DNA from: Bradyrhizobium sp. AZCC 2262
GTDB lineage: Bacteria > Pseudomonadota > Alphaproteobacteria > Rhizobiales > Xanthobacteraceae
NCBI RefSeq assembly: GCF_036924535.1
Contig: NZ_JAZHRT010000001.1
Location: 8,370,001-8,434,000 of the forward strand
DNA: 64,000 nt
Direction of reading: 5' to 3'
Positions 18,483 through 26,382 of the stretch are shown piece by piece. The translations under genes were made by a program, and so were the position numbers. The notes under the pieces were generated by a model. That model was not told where the DNA came from, did no database searches, and saw only the letters and a list, made by a program, of their open reading frames with translations. How positions within the stretch are numbered: the first letter of the stretch is position 1; each line of letters opens with the position of its first letter.

Positions 18483-19301
18483 ATGACATCGTTCTCCCTC
18501 GCCGCGCTGACCGTCCTCGAACTCGCACCCCCTGCGTTGATCGACGTCGCCGCGGTCTGCGGCTATCAGCAGGTCGGGCTCCGCTTGCTGCCCGCCATGC
18601 AGGGCGGCATTGCCTATCCGCTGATGGAAGACGATGCCGGCCTGAAGGAAACGCTCGCCCGGCTGGATGCGACGGGCATCACCGTAGCTGACCTCGAAGT
18701 GGTTGCGCTCCGGCCGGAAACCGAGATGGCCGCATTCTCCGCTTTTTTCGAGACCGGCGCGCGGCTCGGCGCCAGGCACGTTCTGGTCGCCGCCTACGAT
18801 CCCGACCTCGGCCGGTTCAGCGAACGCTATGCGGCATTCTGTGAGGCCGCGGCCGCTTATGGGTTGACCGCCGATCTCGAATTCATGCCATGGACCTACG
18901 TTCCCGATCTTTCGACCGCGAGCAGCATTGTCGCGCAGGCAGGGCAGCCGAATGCCGGCGTGCTGGTGGATGCGCTGCATTTCGACCGGTCGAGGAGTTC
19001 GATCGACGAACTCGCGCGCGTTCCCGCGCACCGGCTGCATTATTGGCAAATATGCGATGCCCCGGCCGAGCGGCCCACCACGACGGAAGTCATGATACAT
19101 GCCGCTCGCTACGAGCGGATGTTTCCGGGCGAGGGCGGCATCGATCTCGTCTCGCTGACGCGCGCTTTGCCGGCGGATATCACGGTCAGTATCGAAGTCC
19201 CGACCACCGAGCTTGCGAAGACGATGGATGCGAAGGCGCGGGCGCAGCGCGCGCTCACTGCCGCCAGGAATGTGATTGCCGGATCGCGCGATCGTGCCTG
19301 A
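18483..19301 (+). CDS. Sugar phosphate isomerase/epimerase family TIM barrel
   Basis: This 272-residue protein fits the xylose-isomerase-like (AP endonuclease 2) TIM-barrel family. Likely metal ligands are the Glu in DLEFMPW, the Asp/His in LVDALHFDRS, the Cys-Asp in YWQICDAP and the Glu in SIEVPTTE. It starts 42 bases after the intradiol dioxygenase on the same strand and is probably co-transcribed. The family includes hydroxypyruvate isomerases, inositol-pathway enzymes and 3-dehydroshikimate dehydratases, so a role in handling a ring-derived or hydroaromatic compound is plausible, but the substrate cannot be read from sequence. Confidence 0.8.
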   Translation: MTSFSLAALTVLELAPPALIDVAAVCGYQQVGLRLLPAMQGGIAYPLMEDDAGLKETLARLDATGITVADLEVVALRPETEMAAFSAFFETGARLGARHVLVAAYDPDLGRFSERYAAFCEAAAAYGLTADLEFMPWTYVPDLSTASSIVAQAGQPNAGVLVDALHFDRSRSSIDELARVPAHRLHYWQICDAPAERPTTTEVMIHAARYERMFPGEGGIDLVSLTRALPADITVSIEVPTTELAKTMDAKARAQRALTAARNVIAGSRDRA

Positions 19302-19400
19302 TCGTCAATCTCCGGGCCGCCAGAGAATTTTGCGCCGGCAGCCCGGCGCGCCGATGGAAGATGATAGTATCCCGCAAGTTCATCTCCGGAGCCTTCGCAC

Positions 19401-20339
19401 ATGATGACGCTTCGCCAGGTCGAGGTGATTCGCGCCGTGATGGTGACCGGCACGATCGGCGGCGCGGCGAGGCTTCTCAATGTGTCAGCGCCCGGCATCA
19501 GCCGGCTGGTGAAGTACACCGAGAAATCCCTGGGTGTCCGCTTCTTCCAGCGCCAGAACGGGCGCTATTTCCCGACCCCGGAAGCCCGCAACATTTTTGA
19601 GCAGATCAACGGCGTCTACGAGAAGATGGACGATCTCACCGAGATCATCTCCAAGATTGGGCGCGGCGATCTGTCCGAACTGCGCATCGGTTCGGTGCCC
19701 AGCATCTCGCAGGTGATGGTGCCGCGCGCGATCGAGCGGGTTCGGCGCCGCTATCCGGAATTGCGGATCGACATCAACATCCTCAAGATCGAGGAGGCCG
19801 TCGATTATCTGCTGCTGGGCCGTGGCGATTGCGTCGCCATGAGCTACCGGCTCGAGCATCCCGGCCTCGATTTCCTGCCGCTGGCGTCGGGCGAATTGTT
19901 CTGCATCGTGCCGGCGGGGCATGAGCTTGCCGGATGCAAGCAGGTCTCGGCCGCCGAGATCATCCGCTATCCCCTGATCGGCATCGATCCCAACGATCCC
20001 TACGGGCGGATCATGTCGGGGATCTTCGCGCGCAACAAACTCGACTACGACATCACCATCCGCGCGCGCTTCGGCACCACCGTGTGCGCGCTGGTCAAGG
20101 CTGGTCTCGGCATTGCCGTGATCGACCAGTTTACCGTCGCCCATGGCGGTTATCCCGGCATCGAATTGCTCAGGATCGTCGAGCCAACCCGCTTCGACAC
20201 GTACATTGCCGTGAAACGCGGCGCGCCGCTGTCGCTGCACATCGAGCATTTCATCGAATGCCTGCGCTCGGAAATGCGGGCGGTGGGACCGGACAAGGCG
20301 GCGCGGCGAAATCCCGATGCCAAGCCCCGCCTGAAATAA
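19401..20339 (+). CDS. LysR family transcriptional regulator
   Basis: This 312-residue regulator has an N-terminal winged helix-turn-helix (residues about 4-62: TLRQVEVIRAVMVTGTIGGAARLLNVS, then ISRLVKYTEKSLGVRFFQR) and a C-terminal co-inducer domain with RIGSVPSISQVMVPRAIERV. It starts 99 bases after the TIM-barrel gene and precedes the shikimate/quinate dehydrogenase by 124 bases, all on the same strand. The intergenic palindrome at 20353-20367 has the LysR-type T-N11-A form. Control of the flanking aromatic and hydroaromatic genes is inferred; the inducer might be a pathway intermediate. Confidence 0.92.
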   Translation: MMTLRQVEVIRAVMVTGTIGGAARLLNVSAPGISRLVKYTEKSLGVRFFQRQNGRYFPTPEARNIFEQINGVYEKMDDLTEIISKIGRGDLSELRIGSVPSISQVMVPRAIERVRRRYPELRIDINILKIEEAVDYLLLGRGDCVAMSYRLEHPGLDFLPLASGELFCIVPAGHELAGCKQVSAAEIIRYPLIGIDPNDPYGRIMSGIFARNKLDYDITIRARFGTTVCALVKAGLGIAVIDQFTVAHGGYPGIELLRIVEPTRFDTYIAVKRGAPLSLHIEHFIECLRSEMRAVGPDKAARRNPDAKPRLK

Positions 20340-20352
20340 CGTGCCGCAGGAA

Positions 20353-20367
20353 ATAACATGATGTTAT
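20353..20367. promoter_or_regulatory. Candidate LysR-type operator
   Basis: ATAACATGATGTTAT is a perfect palindrome (7-base arms, one central base) and contains T-N11-A, the usual LysR-family recognition form. It lies 14 bases after the LysR gene and 96 bases before the dehydrogenase start, a normal position for an activator site. It stands out as AT-rich in GC-rich DNA. Confidence 0.5.
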
Positions 20368-20463
20368 CTAGCTGGCATAAATGGGTAATTGTGTTAGGTC
20401 GGCAAAACGCTATCGTCGGGCGGCATCGGGGCTTGTCCCGAACCGCTATTCGCTGACGAGATC

Positions 20464-21354
20464 ATGAGCCCTGCCGCCCGACCTCCTGCTCCGGCCGACC
20501 GCCGTTTTCTCACCGGCCTGATCGGCGCGCCGATCGCGCATTCGGCGTCGCCGGCGATGCATGAGCGGGCCGCCGAAGCGCTCGGCGCGCATTGCCACTA
20601 CCAGCTGATCGAAGTCGCCGGCGCTGGCCGCGAAGAGTTGCGGTTGCTGCTCGACGGTGTACGCCGTCTGGGCTTTGCGGGCGTCAACGTCACCTTTCCG
20701 TACAAGGAAGCGGTGGTTTCCCTGCTCGATGAATTGTCGCCGGGGGCGCGCGCGATCGGCGCGGTCAACACGGTCGTGGTCAGGGGTGGCAGGCTGATCG
20801 GATACAACACGGACACCACGGGGTTTGGTCGGGCGGTTACCGAACTGGTCCGTGATCCCGCGCAGAGCCGCGTCGCCGTGATCGGCGCGGGCGGCGTCGG
20901 CAGGGCAATCGCCTTCGCACTGGCGGAGACCGGCGTGAGCGAGATCAGGATTTTCGACACCGATCGCGCCAAGGCCCAACAGCTCGCCGCGCAGCTCAAG
21001 AGCCATGGTGAAGTGAGGGCTGCCGGTAGCGTCGAGGACGCGATGCGCGGCGCCACCGGGGTCGTCAACGGCTCGCCGGTCGGCATGCTGCCGAACCGCG
21101 GCACGCCTGTCCCGGATGCCTTGCTGCACAAGGGCATGTGGGTGGCGGACGCGGTCTACACGCCGCTATGGACGCCGCTGCTGAATGCCGCCAAGGCAAA
21201 AGGCGCCGAGGTCATGACCGGGCGCGAGCTTGCGATCTATCAGGCAGCGGATGCATTCGAACTGTTTACGGGACTGAAGCCGTCGGCCGTCGAGATGGGA
21301 AATGCATTCGACGCGGTAATGGCCAAACGCTACGCTAAAGCGAACGCAGCTTGA
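20464..21354 (+). CDS. Shikimate/quinate dehydrogenase, NAD-type (AroE family)
   Basis: This 296-residue AroE-family enzyme interconverts shikimate and 3-dehydroshikimate (or quinate and 3-dehydroquinate). The substrate site has AHSASP near the N terminus, catalytic K81 (FPYKEAV) and D117 (NTDTTGF). The cofactor fold has GAGGVGRAIAF. The second strand ends in IFDTDRAKAQ: an acidic residue here, instead of the NRT/R pattern of biosynthetic NADP enzymes, suggests NAD+ and hence a catabolic role. Position between a LysR gene and an ABC importer, with QuiC downstream, fits quinate/shikimate use. Which of the two acids is preferred is not resolved. The biosynthetic AroE is probably elsewhere. Confidence 0.87.
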   Translation: MSPAARPPAPADRRFLTGLIGAPIAHSASPAMHERAAEALGAHCHYQLIEVAGAGREELRLLLDGVRRLGFAGVNVTFPYKEAVVSLLDELSPGARAIGAVNTVVVRGGRLIGYNTDTTGFGRAVTELVRDPAQSRVAVIGAGGVGRAIAFALAETGVSEIRIFDTDRAKAQQLAAQLKSHGEVRAAGSVEDAMRGATGVVNGSPVGMLPNRGTPVPDALLHKGMWVADAVYTPLWTPLLNAAKAKGAEVMTGRELAIYQAADAFELFTGLKPSAVEMGNAFDAVMAKRYAKANAA

Positions 21355-21356
21355 GA

Positions 21357-21405
21357 AGCATGATCCGGAAAAGTGGGTACCGGTTTTCCGAAAAGATCAT
21401 GCTCA
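21357..21405. repeat. GCATGATCCGGAAAAGTGG palindromic repeat
   Basis: GCATGATCCGGAAAAG..GGTACCGGTTTTCCGAAAAGATCATGC is a near-perfect inverted repeat starting 3 bases after the dehydrogenase stop. It is the same element as 60853-60902 in reverse. It resembles half of the RIME-type elements known from Rhizobium. The hairpin may act as a terminator. Confidence 0.75.
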
Positions 21406-21422
21406 AATCAAGAACGCGGCCG

Positions 21423-21445
21423 GTTACAAGGCCGCTTGTTGTAAC
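21423..21445. promoter_or_regulatory. Inverted repeat upstream of Liv-type transporter operon
   Basis: GTTACAA (21423-21429) and TTGTAAC (21439-21445) are exact inverted repeats separated by 9 bases, ending 17 bases before the transporter start. This could be an operator or a leader hairpin. No protein can be assigned from sequence. Confidence 0.35.
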
Positions 21446-21462
21446 GAGAAGAGGGGATGGAA

Positions 21463-22599
21463 ATGAGATCTGGGATTTTCGCAGGACTCCTGCTTGCCAC
21501 CGTGTCGGCCGTGGCCGCATTCGCGCAGGGAGCGCCGATCAAGCTCGCCGATGTCGCCGAATTGTCCGGTGGCGGCGCTACCGTCGGCAACAACTGGAAA
21601 AACGGCATCGATCTTGCGATCGAGGAAATCAACGCCAAAGGCGGCATCCTCGGCCGCAAGCTGGAAGTCACGCATGCGGATTCGCAGTCGAATCCAGGCG
21701 TCGCACGCGCGCAGCTGCAGAAGGCGCTCGACAACGAACCCTATGTCCTGCTCGGACCCGGCTATTCCGGATCGGTCAAGGTCACTTCGCCGCTCGCCGC
21801 CGAAGCTGGAATTACGCAGATCATGGGTGGCGAAGCCGCCGAACTGACGCAGGGCGGCAACAAGGTTCTGTTCCGCACCTCGTTCGGCCAGCAATCCTCG
21901 ATGCCGAAGGTCGCCAAATACATCAACGACGAGCTGAAGGCGAAATCGGTCGCGATCGTCTGGGTCAACAACGATTTCGGCAAAGGCGGTCGCGACGTCA
22001 TCACCAGGGAATTCGCCAAGTACAACATCAAGGTCGCCGCCGATATTTCCACGGAAGCCGGACAGGCCGATTTCGCTGCCGACGTCAGCAAGATCAAGGC
22101 GGCCGCACCGGACGCCGTGTTCGTCTATGTCAACGAGGAAGAGAGCGCGCGGATGCTCAAAGAGCTGAAGCGCCAGGCGATATCAGTGCCGCTGATGGGC
22201 GAGACCACGCTGGTCGGTCAGAAGGTCGTCGAACTCGCAGGCGACGCGGCGAACGGCGCGCGCGGCCATGTCGGCCTGACCACCGATGCGCCGATCGATC
22301 TGGTCAAGGCGTTCCGCGAGAAGTTCGCCAAGAAGTACAACTACGTGCCGGATCATAACGGGCTGAAGGGCTATCTCGCGATCTACATGATCAAGGCCAC
22401 CACCGAGAAGATGGGCAAGGTCGACGCCAAGGCGTTCGCCGACAATCTGCACGGCCTCACCATCAAGGCCGCCAGCGAGCCCGGCATCCTGATGGATGTG
22501 ACCTTCGACGAGAAGGGCGACATCGACCGCCAGGGGTTCCTGGTCGAGATCGTCGACGGCAAGCAGGTCGTCAAGCAGGTGCTGCCGAAACTGAACTGA
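21463..22599 (+). CDS. ABC transporter substrate-binding protein, Liv type
   Basis: The protein has 378 residues from ATG 21463, chosen because GAGGGG (21451-21456) is 6 bases upstream; ATG 21457 abuts that site. Residues 1-21 form a signal peptide ending AAFAQ. The mature protein is a type I periplasmic binding protein of the leucine/aromatic class: NNWKNGIDLAIEEINAKGGI, LGPGYSGSVKVTSPLA and KGYLAIYMIKATTEKMG. It is the first gene of a complete transporter operon ending at 26058. Genomic position between a hydroaromatic dehydrogenase and QuiC suggests a substrate such as shikimate, quinate or a hydroxybenzoate rather than leucine; this is inference. Confidence 0.9.
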   Translation: MRSGIFAGLLLATVSAVAAFAQGAPIKLADVAELSGGGATVGNNWKNGIDLAIEEINAKGGILGRKLEVTHADSQSNPGVARAQLQKALDNEPYVLLGPGYSGSVKVTSPLAAEAGITQIMGGEAAELTQGGNKVLFRTSFGQQSSMPKVAKYINDELKAKSVAIVWVNNDFGKGGRDVITREFAKYNIKVAADISTEAGQADFAADVSKIKAAAPDAVFVYVNEEESARMLKELKRQAISVPLMGETTLVGQKVVELAGDAANGARGHVGLTTDAPIDLVKAFREKFAKKYNYVPDHNGLKGYLAIYMIKATTEKMGKVDAKAFADNLHGLTIKAASEPGILMDVTFDEKGDIDRQGFLVEIVDGKQVVKQVLPKLN

Positions 22600-22610
22600 G
22601 CTACGGCCGC

Positions 22611-22636
22611 GGGCGGCGCGCGAAAGAACGCGCCCC
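22611..22636 (+). terminator. Stem-loop between binding-protein and permease genes
   Basis: GGGCGGCGCG (22611-22620) can pair, with a bulge, with CGCGCCCC (22629-22636) across CGAAAGAA. There is no T run, so full termination is unlikely. Such hairpins after periplasmic-binding-protein genes often protect the upstream message and favour its high expression relative to the permeases. Confidence 0.35.
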
Positions 22637-22695
22637 CGTCGCGATCAGGCATCGCGAAACGGCACTGATATCGGCCGCATGTGACGGTGAGGGAC

Positions 22696-23571
22696 ATGTC
22701 CAATCTGCTCGATCTTCTCGTGGCGGGCCTTGCGACCGGGGCGATCTATGCGCTTGTCGCAGTCGGTTTCACGCTGCTGTGGCAGACGTCGCAAACCATC
22801 AATTTCGCGCAGGGCGAATTCGTCATGCTGCCCGCGTTCCTGATGCTGGCGGTGATGCATGCCGGCGCGCCGTTCTGGCTCGCCATCATCCTCGGTATCC
22901 TGTTGTCGCTGCTGCTGCTTGGGCTCGGCTTCAAGCTGCTGCTGGTCGATCCGATGCTGCGGCACGGCGTGCTGCCGCTGGCGATTGCGACCATGGCGCT
23001 GGCGATCGGCATGAAGGAAGCAGTGAAGCAGTTCTTCAGCGCGGAGGCGTCGCCATTCCCGTCCATCGTGCCGGCCGGTGACGTCTCGATCCTCGGCCGG
23101 GTGGTTTCGCTGCAGAGCCTCGGCGTGCTCGCGCTCGCGATCGCGGTGGTGATCGGCCTGACCGCGCTGTTGAACCGCACCTCGATCGGCCACCAGATGC
23201 AGGCGACGGCGCAGAATCCGACGGTCGCCCGCATCATCGGCGTGCCGGTCGAGCGCATGATCCTGCTGACCTTCCTGATCAACGCGTTTCTGGTGGCGTT
23301 GGCCTCGCTGCTGATCACGCCGATCTATCTGGCGAAATTCTCCTCCGGCGAAGTGCTCGGGCAGGCGGCCTTCATCGCGGCGATCGTCGGCGGCTTCAAT
23401 CAGGTGCGCGGTGCCATCGCCGGCGGGCTGTTGATCGGCGTCGTCGACAATCTGTCCGCGGCCTATGTGTCGACGCAGTACCGCGCCGCGGTGCCGCTGA
23501 TCCTCCTGATCGTCATCATCCTGTTCCGTCCGCAAGGCCTGCTCGGCCGGCCCGAGGAACGCACGGTATGA
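22696..23571 (+). CDS. ABC transporter permease, LivH type
   Basis: The protein has 291 residues from ATG 22696, preceded by GGTGAGG; a GTG at 22681 lacks such a site. It is a hydrophobic inner-membrane protein of the LivH class: YALVAVGFTLLWQTSQTINFAQGEFVMLPAF near the N terminus, and TAQNPTVARIIGVPVERMILLTF as the ATPase-contact loop. It forms a heterodimeric channel with the next gene product. Its stop overlaps the next ATG by four bases (ATGA at 23568). Confidence 0.92.
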   Translation: MSNLLDLLVAGLATGAIYALVAVGFTLLWQTSQTINFAQGEFVMLPAFLMLAVMHAGAPFWLAIILGILLSLLLLGLGFKLLLVDPMLRHGVLPLAIATMALAIGMKEAVKQFFSAEASPFPSIVPAGDVSILGRVVSLQSLGVLALAIAVVIGLTALLNRTSIGHQMQATAQNPTVARIIGVPVERMILLTFLINAFLVALASLLITPIYLAKFSSGEVLGQAAFIAAIVGGFNQVRGAIAGGLLIGVVDNLSAAYVSTQYRAAVPLILLIVIILFRPQGLLGRPEERTV

Positions 23572-24566
23572 CCGCCACGGGCAAATATCTACGCATCGCA
23601 CTCGGCGTCGCCGTGATCGCGGCCCTGATCATTGTGCCCATGAACTTCAACCGCTACGGCCTGTTCATCCTGAGCCAGTGGGCGGTGATGACGATCGCCG
23701 CGATGGGGCTCAATCTGACACTCGGCTATGCCGGCCAGGTTTCGCTGGCGCAGGGCGCATTCGTCGGCATTGGCGCTTATGCGGCGGCGATCATGACCAC
23801 GCAGGGCATGCCGCTGATTGCGGCGCTCGGCGTTGCGATCATACTGTGCTTCGCCATCGGCTGGATTCTGGGCTATCCGGCGCTGCGCGTGCAGCATCAC
23901 TATCTCGCGTTCGTGACGCTGGCGTTCTCGACGCTCGCCTTCCTGGTGTTCCGCAACGAGGACTGGCTCACCAAGGGCATCTACGGCATCTCCAACATTC
24001 CACGGCCCAATGTCCTGGGCTTCGCCACCAATCGGCCGCTGCCGTTCTACTATTTCTGCCTCGGCTCGCTTGCGCTCGTCTCGCTGGCGATGTGGTGGCT
24101 GATCCGCTCGCCCTGGGGCCGCGCCTTCGTGGCGTTGCGCGAAAATCCGGTGCGGGCGCTGTCGCTCGGCATCGACACGCGGCGCTACACCCTGATGGCG
24201 TTCGCGATCGGATCGGCGCTCGGCGGCGTCGCCGGCACGCTCTATGCGCCGCTGACGCAATATATCGATCCGGTTCCCTTCAACCTCTCGCTCTCGCTCG
24301 ATCTGTTGATGATGGTCATCGTCGGCGGTTCCGGATTCTTTTTCGGACCGTTCCTCGGCGCCATGATTGCGGTGCTGCTGCCGGAATGGCTGCGCTTCAC
24401 GCAGGGCTATTATTTGATGCTCTACGCGGTCGCCGTGATGCTGCTCCTGATCTATTCGCCGACCGGTATCCTCGGCATCCTCGATCGCTATCTGGCCGAG
24501 CGCCGCACCAAGGCGGCGTCGGCGCTGCGCGCGGTCGCGAAATCGAAGCTGGAGGCCGCATCATGA
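23568..24566 (+). CDS. ABC transporter permease, LivM type
   Basis: This 332-residue second permease of the importer has a LivM-type pattern: NLTLGYAGQVSLAQGAFVGIGAYAAA near residue 45, and LRENPVRALSLGIDTRRYTLMAFAIGSALGGVAG in the loop that contacts the ATPases. About ten hydrophobic segments are visible. Both ends overlap neighbours by four bases (ATGA), showing tight coupling in the operon. Confidence 0.93.
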   Translation: MTATGKYLRIALGVAVIAALIIVPMNFNRYGLFILSQWAVMTIAAMGLNLTLGYAGQVSLAQGAFVGIGAYAAAIMTTQGMPLIAALGVAIILCFAIGWILGYPALRVQHHYLAFVTLAFSTLAFLVFRNEDWLTKGIYGISNIPRPNVLGFATNRPLPFYYFCLGSLALVSLAMWWLIRSPWGRAFVALRENPVRALSLGIDTRRYTLMAFAIGSALGGVAGTLYAPLTQYIDPVPFNLSLSLDLLMMVIVGGSGFFFGPFLGAMIAVLLPEWLRFTQGYYLMLYAVAVMLLLIYSPTGILGILDRYLAERRTKAASALRAVAKSKLEAAS

Positions 24567-25306
24567 GCGCGGTGCTCGAAGTCAACGATATCAAAAAGAG
24601 TTTTGGTGGCATCAAGGCCGTCGATGGCGTCAGCTTCGACGTGCAGGAAGGCGAAATCCTCGGGCTGATCGGCCCGAACGGTTGCGGCAAGTCCACGCTC
24701 TTCAACTGCATCCTGGGCCAGCTCACGCCGACCGGTGGCGAGGTGAAGGTTGACGGCAAGGTCGTTACCGGATTGCGGCCGTCGGAGCTCAATCGTTTAG
24801 GCGTCAGCCGCACCTTCCAGCTTCTGCAAGTGTTCCCAAAACTGTCGGTGCGGGAGAACCTGATCCTCGCGGGGCAGGAGCATCAGGGCAACATGGTGTC
24901 GCGGCTGTTCGGCCCCTCCGACGCAGGATTATCGGCGGCGGCCGATCAGATGATCGGCTTCTTCAAGCTCGATCATCTTGCTACCGAAGCCGCCGGCGGC
25001 CTGTCCTACGGCCAGCAAAAACTGCTCGATGCCGCGATGGCGTTCATGGGCGGGCCGCGGCTGGTGCTGCTCGACGAGCCCGCCGGCGGCGTCAACCTCA
25101 CCATGCTCGGCGATCTCAAGGAGCGGCTGGCGGCGATCAACCGCGAGAAGCGCGCCACCTTCGTCGTCATCGAGCACAACATGGAATTCGTGATGTCGCT
25201 GTGCACGCGCGTCATGGTGATGGCGGAAGGCAAGCTGCTGGCGATGGGCACGCCGGCCGAAGTCCGCGTCAACCCCGCCGTCATCGAAGCCTATCTCGGC
25301 CACTGA
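24563..25306 (+). CDS. ABC transporter ATP-binding protein, LivG type
   Basis: This 247-residue ATPase has ATG 24563 overlapping the permease stop. Motifs: Walker A GPNGCGKST (about residue 36), Q-loop SRTFQLLQVFPKLSVREN, signature LSYGQQKLLD, Walker B LVLLDEPAGGVN and switch His in VVIEHNMEFVMSLC. The EPAGGVN stretch and C-terminal NPAVIEAYLGH are characteristic of LivG. It pairs with the LivF-type ATPase encoded next. The signature LSYGQQ deviates slightly from LSGGQ, as is normal in LivG. Confidence 0.95.
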   Translation: MSAVLEVNDIKKSFGGIKAVDGVSFDVQEGEILGLIGPNGCGKSTLFNCILGQLTPTGGEVKVDGKVVTGLRPSELNRLGVSRTFQLLQVFPKLSVRENLILAGQEHQGNMVSRLFGPSDAGLSAAADQMIGFFKLDHLATEAAGGLSYGQQKLLDAAMAFMGGPRLVLLDEPAGGVNLTMLGDLKERLAAINREKRATFVVIEHNMEFVMSLCTRVMVMAEGKLLAMGTPAEVRVNPAVIEAYLGH

Positions 25307-25317
25307 GGAATCGATCC

Positions 25318-26058
25318 ATGAACGACGCCATTCTGGATGTTCAAGGCCTCGTCGGCGGCTACGGCAAGATGACGATCCTCAACGGCACCAGTTTTTCGGT
25401 GCCGGCGGGCTCCATCACCACCGTGATCGGCCCGAACGGCGCCGGCAAATCCACCGTGTTCAAGGCGATCTTCGGCCTGTTGAAGCTGCGCGAAGGCAGG
25501 GTCGTATTCAAAGGACGTGACCTCACCGGGCTGAGCCAGCGCGAATTGCTGACATCAGGCATCTGCTACGTGCCGCAGGGCCGCAATATCTTCCCCGAGC
25601 TATCTGTGCGCGACAACATCCAGCTCGGCGCCGTCGTCGCCGGCCGCGATATCACCGATCTGCCCGCGAGGATCGAGGCGGCGCTCGATAAATTCCCGGT
25701 GCTGCGCAAGAAGGCAGCGCAGCAGGCGTCCACGCTGTCGGGTGGCGAGCAGAAGCAGCTCGAAGTCGCGCGCGGCCTTCTGCTCAATCCGCAACTGGTG
25801 CTGATCGACGAGCCGTCGATCGGGCTTTCGCCGCTGATGGTGCAGCAGACCTTCAACATTCTGAAAGACCTCCGCGGCCGCGGCGTGTCGATCCTGATGA
25901 TCGAGCAGAACGCCCGCTCCGCGCTCGGGATTTCCGATTACGGCATCGTGCTCGAGCTCGGCCAGACCCGGCTTGTCGACACGGCCGAGCGCGTTCTGAA
26001 CGATCCCCGCATCGGACAACTATTCCTGGGTGGCGCCATGACGGAGACGGCGGCATGA
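25318..26058 (+). CDS. ABC transporter ATP-binding protein, LivF type
   Basis: This 246-residue second ATPase of the importer begins at ATG 25318, 11 bases after the LivG stop, with a GAGGAA site. Motifs: Walker A GPNGAGKST, CYVPQGRNIFPELSVRDN, signature LSGGEQKQLEVARGL, Walker B LVLIDEPSIGLSP and MIEQNARSALGISDYGIVLELG. All are intact. The stop overlaps by four bases the start of a broken dehydrogenase gene, showing that gene once belonged to the operon. Confidence 0.95.
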   Translation: MNDAILDVQGLVGGYGKMTILNGTSFSVPAGSITTVIGPNGAGKSTVFKAIFGLLKLREGRVVFKGRDLTGLSQRELLTSGICYVPQGRNIFPELSVRDNIQLGAVVAGRDITDLPARIEAALDKFPVLRKKAAQQASTLSGGEQKQLEVARGLLLNPQLVLIDEPSIGLSPLMVQQTFNILKDLRGRGVSILMIEQNARSALGISDYGIVLELGQTRLVDTAERVLNDPRIGQLFLGGAMTETAA

Positions 26059-26382
26059 CCGGCGTGATGCGGATCGGCGTAGCGGGTGCGGGGTTGATCG
26101 GCCGCAGGCATATCGAGCTGATCGCGGCGTCGCCTGATTGCGCGTTGGCCGGGATCGCAGATCCGTCGTCTGAGGCAAAAGCATTCGCTGGTCGATGTGC
26201 CCTTGGACGATCCGCTGATCGAGCAGCTCCGGCATTTCCGTGCGGTAATCGCCAAACGCGAAGTCCCGCTGATTTCCGTCGAGGACGCCATGGGGACGCT
26301 GGCCGTGGTCGAGGCAGTGCGCGAGGCGGCGCTGTCAGGCACACGCGTTTTCCCTGATCGGATCATGGAGCAGGCCGCATGA
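26055..26382 (+). pseudogene. Remnant of a Gfo/Idh/MocA family dehydrogenase
   Basis: Two pieces of one gene survive in different frames. From ATG 26055 come the Rossmann start GVAGAGLIGRRHIELIAA and GIADPSSEAKAFA, about 45 residues. A frame break follows near 26180-26195, and from there to 26382 runs the C-terminal end of the same family (DPLIEQLRHFRAVI, SVEDAMGTLAVVEAVREAA). Intact members have about 340-380 residues, so some 250 residues are missing: an internal deletion with frameshift. ATGA overlaps with livF (26055) and with the next gene (26379) remain. A C-terminal fragment could start within the second piece but would lack the cofactor fold. Confidence 0.8.

Noticed and set aside
17466..19100. 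Minus-strand open frame (544 codons) across the intradiol dioxygenase and TIM-barrel genes
   Set aside because: It spans two well-supported plus-strand genes and shows no domain of its own.
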